Below are positions 1 to 8,300 of a stretch of 64,000 nt of DNA, one piece after another. The notes under the pieces were generated by a model. That model was given only the letters and a program-made list of their open reading frames with translations. It searched no databases and had not been told where the DNA came from. Origin of the DNA: Streptomyces sp. F63 (GTDB lineage Bacteria > Actinomycetota > Actinomycetes > Streptomycetales > Streptomycetaceae). Where the stretch lies: positions 62,001 through 126,000 of the forward strand of contig NZ_JAGPXX010000002.1 of the NCBI RefSeq assembly GCF_018070345.1, given 5' to 3'. Each line of letters starts with the position of its first letter. Position 1 is the first letter of the stretch. The position numbers and the translations under genes are program-made.

Positions 1-1
1 C

Positions 2-625
2 CAGCGGGTGCTGCAGTTCCTGCCGTTCTTCGTGGTCGGCCTGATGCTCAAACCGGAGCACTTCCAGCTGGTGCGCCGCCGCGAGGTGCGGATCCTCTCC
101 GTACCGGTGTTCGCCGCCGCACTGCTCTTCTCCTACTGGGCGGCACCACGGATGGCGACGAGCTGGTTCTACCACCGCGACAGCGTGCAGGAGCTGACCG
201 CACCCTGGTGGACCGGCCTGGTGATGACACCGGCGCTGTTCGGCTGCTCCATGGTGCTGGCCGCCTGCTTCTACGCCTGGGTGCCGCGGCGCGAGATGTG
301 GTTCACCGCCCTCGGCGCCGGCACGCTGTACGGCTATCTCCTGCACGGCTTCCTGGCCAAGGGCTCCCGCTTCTGGGACTGGTACGACGCGGCCTGGGTG
401 AACACCGCCTGGGGCGCCGCCGTGCTCACCGTCCTCGCGGCGGCCGTGGTGACGGTACTGTGCACCACGCCGGTGCAGCGGGTGTTCCACTTCGCCATGG
501 AGCCGAGGATGGAGTGGGCGTTCCGGCGCGACGCGGCCGAACTGGCCCGCGGCCGGACGGGCGGGACCGAGAAGAAGCCGGCGGCACGGGCCGCCGGGGA
601 CGGCGAGGCGGCCGGCCGCGGCTGA
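2..625 (+). CDS. Membrane acyltransferase (acyltransferase-3 / fucose 4-O-acetylase-like), C-terminal part
   Basis: Only the 3' part lies in the window; the reading frame is open from base 2, so the true start is upstream. The visible 207 or so residues show at least four hydrophobic segments separated by short loops, beginning with LPFFVVGLML, then a cytoplasmic tail rich in Arg, Glu and Gly. This is the look of the multi-pass acyltransferase-3 family, whose members transfer acyl groups to sugars or cell-surface molecules at the membrane. The conserved N-terminal catalytic His region is not visible, so the exact substrate cannot be said. The gene is followed by a strong GC hairpin at 691-735. 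It could also be an unclassified polytopic membrane protein, but the FVVGLML start and the spacing of the segments favour the acyltransferase call. Confidence 0.6.
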   Translation, partial: QRVLQFLPFFVVGLMLKPEHFQLVRRREVRILSVPVFAAALLFSYWAAPRMATSWFYHRDSVQELTAPWWTGLVMTPALFGCSMVLAACFYAWVPRREMWFTALGAGTLYGYLLHGFLAKGSRFWDWYDAAWVNTAWGAAVLTVLAAAVVTVLCTTPVQRVFHFAMEPRMEWAFRRDAAELARGRTGGTEKKPAARAAGDGEAAGRG

Positions 626-690
626 GGCGCCCCACCGCCTCCTCGCCCGCCCCACCGCCTCCTCCACCGCACGGACGGCCCGAACGGGCA

Positions 691-735
691 CGGCGCCGCG
701 GCCCCGGGTATTCCCGCCCGGGGGCCGCGGCGCCG
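691..735 (+). terminator. GC-rich hairpin terminator after the acyltransferase
   Basis: The left arm at 691-708 (CGGCGCCGCGGCCCCGGG) pairs with 717-735 with only one extra G bulged on the right. The loop is 8 nt. No U-run follows, as is usual for Streptomyces terminators. It sits 65 bp after the acyltransferase stop and before the relic region. Confidence 0.6.
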
Positions 736-794
736 TCGTGTGCCGTGGAGCGCCGTCCGCACCGGCCGCGCCGCCCGCACCGGCCCGCCGTCAG

Positions 795-1152
795 CTCCGG
801 CGGTGGTGAGGATGTCGTAGTCGTCCACGAGGACGACGATCCGCGGGCCGGTGTACCAGGCGCCGTCGGCCAGCGCGTCCTGGTCGGCGAGGCCGTCGGG
901 CATCCGCTTCTCCAGTTCCTTGGCGATGCCCGCCGAGAGCGCCCCGCAGATCTTGGAGTTGTGGGCGTAGCCGCCCCGGTACTCCCCGGGCACCAGGGTG
1001 CGCAGCCCGCGCCGCGGGTCCATGACGGCGAAGACGAGGTCGTCCTCGCCGTGGCGCGCCATGAGGCCGTTCGCGACCAGCCGCAGCAGATTGCTCTTGC
1101 CGCACTCGCTGTCGCCGAGCACCAGGAGATGCTGGTCGCGTTCGAAGAGGTC
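795..1152 (-). pseudogene. EccC/FtsK-type type VII secretion ATPase fragment
   Basis: In a minus-strand frame open from 1560 to 334, the stretch beginning DLFERDQHLLVLGDSECGKS and ending VDDYDILTTAG is typical of the last ATPase domain of EccC, the motor of type VII (ESX) secretion. The P-loop-like GDSECGKSNLLR, the MDPRRGL segment and the Walker-B-like IVVLVDDYDIL are all visible. Only about 120 residues remain. On the N-terminal side the frame switches directly to transposase sequence; on the C-terminal side the similarity ends at about 795 and low-complexity sequence follows. No start site of its own is visible. It is read as a decayed fragment, probably of a secretion locus lost by rearrangement. 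The frame staying open is not strong evidence of function in DNA of this GC content. Confidence 0.7.
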
Positions 1153-1350
1153 GACCAGGTCGGATCGGCGTCCGGTCAACAGCTTCAGCTCGATGGCCGC
1201 CTCGTCGCCCGCGCGAATGGGCCTCAGATCGCGGCGCGTCCTTGCCTGGTCTGCGATGACGCAGGCGTCGCGGGCGTCGGTCCTTCCCTCGCCGCGGTAG
1301 CCGTCAGCTGCCCGGTTGGCCAGGCGACCGGGGATGGGCTCGATCAACCC
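1153..1350 (-). pseudogene. IS110-family transposase fragment
   Basis: Immediately upstream of the EccC fragment and in the same frame, the translation reads IPGRLANRAADGYRGEGR, then TDARDACVIADQARTRRDLRPI, then ELKLLTGRRSDLV. This is the N-terminal RuvC-like (DEDD) region of IS110-family transposases, in which the YRGEGKTDAKDA and ADQARxRRDL motifs are highly conserved. The usual start and the C-terminal Ser-containing domain are missing. It is a relic of about 65 residues marking an old insertion or recombination event at this site. No terminal repeats were found; IS110 elements generally lack clear ones. Confidence 0.75.
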
Positions 1351-1599
1351 GATCAAGAACGTAGAGCCGCTTGACCTGCACGGACGTGATTCTCGGCACG
1401 CACAGTGCCGGGGACGGTCCACGGACGCGGGCGCGGTGACGAAGCGGGCGGGGCACGCGACGGCACGACGGGAAGGACCGCGCGGACGTATGCCACACGG
1501 TCTGGGAGGGGCATGTGCCACCCAACCGGGCTTGTAGCTGTGTGGCGGGAACAGCGTCAAGCAAGCACGACAATATTCTCATATCGGGCGGGGCGGGTG

Positions 1600-2085
1600 T
1601 CAGCCCTGGATTGCGTCCGCTTCTCCGGGGAGCGCGCCGGCGCAGGTCGCTCGCCCGAACTTGCCGACGGCGGTGGCGCTTTGGGCGTGCTTGCCGCGGA
1701 CGGCGAGTGCACAGCGGGCCTGGCCGCCCTTCTCGCCCAGGACGATGCTGACGGTCGGCTCCTGGCCGAGGGGGACGTCCACCGTCTTGCGCCAGGGCAG
1801 GGTGGCCCCCTTGACGACGACGGCCTCGCCGGAGGTGTTGCGGGCCTGGTAGGTGATGTCGGCGGTGCCCTTGCCGGTGACTTCGTAGGTCACCGCGGCG
1901 GTGGGGGTACGGTCCGCCGGTTTCTCGTCGCCCTTGCCCGAGTCGAGCACACCGTACAGGGCGAGGCCGCCGCAGACGGCCAGGACGACGCCGCCGGCGA
2001 GCAGACCGGCGCGGTCGCCGGAGGGTTTCCTCGGACCTGGTGCATCCGTTTCCTCCGCTTCGGTTTCCTCGGTTTTTCCGGGCAC
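1600..2085 (-). CDS. MmpS-like membrane-anchored protein
   Basis: Predicted 161-residue protein with a short acidic cytoplasmic N-terminus (TEETEAEETD), one transmembrane helix at about residues 28-47 (LLAGGVVLAVCGGLALYGVL), and an exported domain of about 95 residues. The exported domain has the order VTYEVTGKGTADITY, ATLPWRKTVDV, KGGQARCALAV, FGRATCAG, with a Cys pair likely to form a disulfide. This order is that of the MmpS family (Mycobact_memb), in mycobacteria partners of MmpL lipid exporters; streptomycete members often stand alone, as here. The GTG start at 2085 is chosen because GAGGAG lies 9 nt upstream; longer upstream reading frame has no such site. It is divergent from the RHS toxin gene. 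The role in this organism is unknown. Confidence 0.7.
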   Translation of the reverse strand: MPGKTEETEAEETDAPGPRKPSGDRAGLLAGGVVLAVCGGLALYGVLDSGKGDEKPADRTPTAAVTYEVTGKGTADITYQARNTSGEAVVVKGATLPWRKTVDVPLGQEPTVSIVLGEKGGQARCALAVRGKHAQSATAVGKFGRATCAGALPGEADAIQG

Positions 2086-2234
2086 GGTCGAATTCTCCTC
2101 AACGAGTGAATGGGAAGGCCCACAGGCTGCAGCCGGGCTGGTTATACACGATGCCACCGACCGATGACCAGCGAGCGGAAATATCGGACACCCCGCGTCC
2201 CCTTTGGCGTCAATTGCCCTGTATCTGAGATTAC

Positions 2235-2264
2235 TTGACATGGCGTCATGAGAATGAATAGAAA
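2235..2264 (+). promoter_or_regulatory. Candidate sigma-70-type promoter of the RHS toxin gene
   Basis: A perfect TTGACA at 2235-2240 is followed after 18 bp by TAGAAA at 2259-2264, similar to a Streptomyces -10 box. Transcription would begin near 2271, about 88 nt before the chosen GTG start. This fits a start downstream of the in-frame ATG at 2248. The 2086-2358 gap is AT-richer than its surroundings and must also hold the divergent promoter of the MmpS-like gene. Confidence 0.45.
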
Positions 2265-2358
2265 CCCGGCGCCGCTGCCTACGGCCTCTCGATCCGAGCT
2301 GGGAAGGCCGGTTTGCGGCAGCGGTGTTCGGACCATGACGGACAAGGAAAGGTTTGGC

Positions 2359-5300
2359 GTGAGACCCAGACTGGGCAGGCTTGTGGCGTGCCTTGCGGTG
2401 GCTGCGGTGACGAGTACCGCGCTGCCTCAGGTCGCTTATGCGGCGCCCGCTGATGATGGTGACGGAAAGGGAATTGTCGACACCATCAAAGGCTGGTTCG
2501 CGGATGACGGCGATGATGGCGGAGGATTGGACAAGCCTCCGTCGCATAACGAATTGGAGATGGCCGACCGGCAGAAACTGCCGAAGGGCAAAGCCGCTCC
2601 GAAGGCGAAGCGGGTCAAGGAGCTGAAGGGCCGGCGAACGGCAAACGCCCGTTTCTGGCAGCTGTCGGACGGCCGAGTGGAGGCGGAGCTGTCGGCGGTG
2701 CCGACGTCGTACCGTTCCGGCACGGGCGAGAAGACATCCTGGAAATCCATCGACACAACCGTGCGCGGTACGAAGGCGAAGGGTTTCGAGTTCGCCAATA
2801 CCACGAACAACGGACGTACCTGGTTCGGCGGTGACGCCGGCCGTCTGGTGCGTTTCGCCTCGCCGAGCGGCCGTTCGGTCACCCTCGGCCTGGAGGGCGC
2901 GAGCGGCGACCTGAAGCCCACGGCCAAGGGCTCGACCGTCACGTACAAGGACGCGGCACAAGGCGCGGACCTGGAGTACGCCGTCGGCCCGGGCCGGGTG
3001 AAGGAGAACATCACCCTGGCCGAACGCCCGGACGGCCCCGTGCGGTTCACCTTCACGCTGGACACCGCCGGTCTCACCCCGAAGGCCCACAAGGACGGCT
3101 CGATCGCCCTGTACGGCGAGTTGCCGCACACGCCGGAGCTGGTCATCCCGGCGCCGTACATGACGGACGCGAAGAAGGCGGAGAGGTCCGTCTTCGGCCG
3201 GACCTACAGCACCAGGGTCAGCCAGAAGCTCACCAGGGACGGCGACTCCTGGAAGCTGACGGTCACGCCGGACACGAAGTGGCTGGCGGCCAAGGAGCGG
3301 CAGTACCCGGTCGTCATCGACCCGACGATCACCATCGCGCCGTCGCCGTCCGGCTCGCAGGACACGATGGTCCTGTCGGATCAGCCGTCGGTGAACTTCA
3401 ACACCAGCTGGAAGCTGTCGGCGGGCAAGACCGACACGGGCACCTCCCGGTCGCTGGTCAAGTTCCCGCTGAGCGAGATCCCGGCGGGCACGCAGATCGA
3501 CGCCGCGCGCCTGGAGATGTACTTCGACCAGGCACACACCACCAACGCCAACGACGTCACCATCGGTGCCTACCGGGCGACCGGGGCGTGGACCGAGTCG
3601 ACGGCGACCTGGTCCAACACCAGTGCGCTGGTGGGTGAGCTGTCCGGCACCAGTGTGCAGGTCGACGACGGGGACCCCGGGACGACGGCGGCGGTCGGCA
3701 CGTGGAAGCCGGGGTCGCAGACGTACGGGATCGACGGCGACTACCTGTACAACAAGGACTCGATCACCACCGACACCTACACCTGGCAGCCCAGGCTGCC
3801 GGAGACGGCGTCTTACCGGGTGGACGCACACTATGTGCAGTATTCGGACCGGGCCACGGCGGCCCCGTACACGGTGACAGGGCGGGACGGTACGGCCACC
3901 TACACGGTGGACCAGTCGGCGGGTTCGGGCGGGGTGTGGGCGCCGCTGAAGGGCGGCTCGCAGATCTGGTTCTCCAAGGGCACGGCCGGCAAGGTCGTCC
4001 TCGGGGACACGGATGCCTCGACCGCGGTCACCGCGGACGCGATGCGCTGGGTGAACCCGGCGTCGATCGTGAAGAACACCGGTGAGTACAACCAGTGGCA
4101 CAAGTTCCCGGTCACGGACACGGTGCAGCAGTGGCTGGACGGCACCTCGGCCAACCACGGCTTCGTGCTGAAGGCGACGAACGAGTCCACCGCTCTGACC
4201 GGTGGCCCGCGCTATGAGGCCGGCGACGGCGACTACGGCGGCGAGACCTCGACGATCCCGCGGCTGACGGTCACCTACGGCAAGGTCGGCACGACGCTGA
4301 ACTCGCCGACGGTGATCCACGGCACGGGCCCGGAGCTGTCGTGGAAGGCGTACTCCAACACCACCGGTGACAGCGGTCTGGACATCGCCGAGTACCAGCT
4401 GCACCGTTCCACGCAGCAGGCCTTCACGCCGTCGGCCGCGACGCTCGTCGCGCCGGTCGACAAGGCTGCCACCAGCTACACGGACACCACCGCGACGCCG
4501 ACCCCGGACTCCTCGGCGAACGAGATCGGCCGCTCGTACTACTACCAGCTGGCGGTGCAGACCAAGAGCGGCGAGCTGCTCGGTTCACCGACCCGCGTCG
4601 TGGGCGTGCCGAAGGCGGGCCGCACGATGAAGCTGATCCAGGGCACGTCCGGGGTGACGGACACGACCCTGTCGTCCGCGCAGCCGAACACCAACCAGAA
4701 CACCATCTCCTCCTGGGGCGTCGGGCAGAAGTGGCTGAGCGTGGGCAACAACTCCTCCACGTACGGCAAGACCCGCGCGGCGATGAAGTTCACCACCTCC
4801 GACATCCCCACCACGGCCACGGTGCTGGAGTCACGCCTCTTCATGTGGGGCGCGGAGACCACCACGGGCACCAACGGCGCGATCTACGAACTGCACGGAC
4901 TGACCCGGGACTTCGCCGAAACCAGCGCCACCTGGAACAACGCCGACTCCGCCACCGCGTGGACGGCGCCGGGCGGTGACTACTCGGCGACCGTGTCGGA
5001 CACCGTCGCGCAGATGTCGGAGGTGGGCCGCCACTGGTGGGACGCCACCTCGCTCACCCAGGGCTGGATCAAGACGCCGGCCGGCAACAAGGGCGCGATG
5101 GTCAGGCTGAAGGACGAATCCGCCACCGGCCCGCAGGAACGCACCCTGTTCCTGGCCTCGGAGACATCCGACCACCAGCTCGGCCCGCTGCTGCGCGTGA
5201 TCTACGTCGACTCCACGGCGGAGGACACGTACTACGCGCCGCAGACCCCGGCCCGGATGACCCCGAACTCCACCTACACGGTGGACTTCACGGTCACCAA

Positions 5301-8300
5301 CACCACGTCGAGTGCGTGGGCGAGCGGTGAGCGGGGGCTGTCGTACACGTGGAAGCTCCCGGACGGCACCGATGTCACGACCGGCGGCAACCAGCTCTCC
5401 ACGGCGATACCGGCGCTGTCGCCCGGCCAGTCGGCGACGATCCAGGCGCAGGTCAAGACGCCGATCAACTCCGATTCCGGTAACAAGCGGACGGACTACG
5501 TGCTCGGCTGGGACGTGAAGAAGGTCTCCGACGGCAGTTGGCTGTCGGCCGGGACCGGCGGCATCGCACCGTTGAAGCAGAACGTGGCGGTGGAGGACCC
5601 CACCGCCAACACGCTCGGCCTGGAGAAGTTCTACTCCTACACGGGGAAGAACACGGGCGCGGGCTCGACGGTGATGAACAACCTGGCGTCGGGCAACAGC
5701 GTGTGGTCGTACAACGCGTTCACCAACCCGGGCCGAGGGCTGACGACGTTCGCGAGGTTCGCGTACAACTCGCTGGACACCTCCGACACCGTGTCGGGAG
5801 CGGGCTGGTCGGCGCAGCTGGCCGGGCCGATCCGGCTGGGCGCCCCGCTCGACTTCCACCCCAACCCGAACGCGAACGCGACGGAGATCCGTCTGCCGGA
5901 CGGTGACGGCACCACACACGTCTTCACCCAGCAGGCCGACGGCACGTGGAAGGCCCCGGCCGGCGTCCACTACCGCATCACCATGAAGGCGGGCCTGGAC
6001 TGCACCCCGGACAAGGACCCGGTACCGGACGCCTGGACCCTGCTCCGCCCGGACGGCACGCGCTTCTTCTTCGGCTGCGACGGCTACATGACGTCCGTCG
6101 TCGACAAGAACGGCAACACGCAGACGTACACGTACGAGGAACGCAAGTCCAACAACAAGCCGACCAAGTTCCTCACGTACATCACCGACCCGGCCGGCCG
6201 GCAGTCCCTGCGGGTCGAGTACTACAAGAAGGGCGACGCGTCGTACGACTACATCGACGACACGGGCGCCAAGGTCACCGGCTCGAACCTGACCAACTCG
6301 AAGATCTACGACCACATCAAGTCGATCACGGACATCTCCGGGTCCGTCTCGGGCCTGCCGGTCCGCAAGATCTCCTTCTTCTACACGCCGAAGGGTCTGC
6401 TCGGTCAGTTCACCGACGGCGACGGCTCCGGCCAGCCGAAGGTGTTCACGTTCACCTACGACGCCACCCAGGGCAACAAGAACGTCAAGCTGGTCAAGGC
6501 CACCGACCCGCGCGGCAACGGCACCGACCTGGCGTACTACGCCCCCAAGGAGGGCGACGACCCGAAGTATCACTGGTGGACGAAGACCGTCACCGACCGG
6601 CTCGGCCATGACACGGGCTTCGCGTACGCGGCGAACGCCACGAATACGGAGTTCACCGACACCACGGTCACCGACGCGGAGTCGCACGCCACGCAGTACG
6701 TGACGGACGATTTCGGCCGCCCCGTACAGACGACCAACGCCAAGTCCCAGACCAGCAAGTTGAGCTGGGACGCGGACAACAACGTCACCTACCTGGAGGA
6801 GGACAACGGCGCCAAGACCGCGTACTGCTACGACCAGAAGACCGGCTACCCGCTCTGGCAGCGCGACGCGGAGAACAACAAGACAGGCGTCCCGGACCAG
6901 ACGACCACCTGCGTGACGGACACCAGCCAGTGGCCGGCCAACGCGGTCACGTACGAGTACCAGACGCGCGCCGACGGCTACTCCGCCGACCTGTTCCGCA
7001 AGACCTCCCAGGAGGGCCGGGCCTGGCAGTTCGGCTACGACTCCTTCGGCAACCTGACCACGGTCACCGACCCCAAGGGCGTCGCGACCACCTCGGTGCC
7101 GGACGACTACACCACGTCGTACGCGTACAACTCCTACGGCCAGCTGACCAAGGCGACCGACGCCAACGGCAACCCGACCGAGTACAAGGAGTTCGGCCCG
7201 ACCGGATACCCGACGACGATCACGGACGCGAAGACCAACTCGACTGCGTACGAATACGACGAGCGAGGCCAGGTCACCAAGGTCACCGACGCCCACCAGA
7301 AGGTGACCACGCAGACGTACGACACCTTCGGCCGTCCGCTGGTCAACACGGTGCCCAAGGACCAGGCGGCGGGTGACCTGATCACCACCCCGGCACCGGT
7401 GTACGACGCCAACGACAACATCACCAAGTCGACGGCGCCGAACGGTGCGGTCTCCACGGCGGTGTACGACGACGCGGACCAGGTCAGCTCGGCGACGGCG
7501 CCGGCGAACAACCAGACCGACCCGCGCACCTCGACGTACACCTACAACAAGGTCGGCAACCTCAAGTCGACGACGGAGCCCAAGGGCACCGCGACGACGG
7601 CGGATTCGACCGACTACGTCATCACCAACCACTACGACGAGATCTACCAGCTCACCTCCGTCGTCAACGCCACGGGCGACAAGCTCTCGTACGAGTACGA
7701 CAGCGTCGGCAACGTCACCAAGGTCATCGATCCCAAGAAGAACGCGACGACCGACACCACCGACTACACGACCAGGACCGACTACGACCTGAACCACCGG
7801 GTCACGGTCGTCACAGACACAGCCGGCAAGACCACCGAGAAGGGCTACGACAAGGACGGTCTGGTCACCTCGACCACGGACGCGGAGAGCAACACCACGC
7901 TCATCACCTACGACGAGCGCGGCAAGCAGACCGAGGTCAAGGTCCCGCACGACGGCACATCGGCCATCACGTACCGCACGACGAAGTACGAGTACGACCA
8001 GGTCGGCAACGCCACCAAGGTGATCACTCCGCGTGCCGTCGCGGCCGGGTCGACGGAGGCGTTCACCGCCCGTACCGAGTACGACGAGCTGAACCGTCCG
8101 GTCAAGCAGTACCAGCCCTACGACCCGGCGGACTCCCGCTACAACAACCCCGGCGTCTACACGCAGACCGTCTACGACAAGGTCGGCCGGGTGAAGAAGA
8201 CCTCGCTGCCGCCGTCCGAGGGTGAGACGGTCCGCAACGAGACCACCAACAGCTACTTCGACAACGGCTGGGTGAAGTCGTCCACGGACCCGTGGGACAT

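Noticed and set aside
2086..4404. Upstream extension of the MmpS-like gene to 4404 on the minus strand
   Set aside because: The extension is opposite the RHS gene and arginine-rich nonsense; a GTG with GAGGAG at 2085 gives a normal MmpS-like start.
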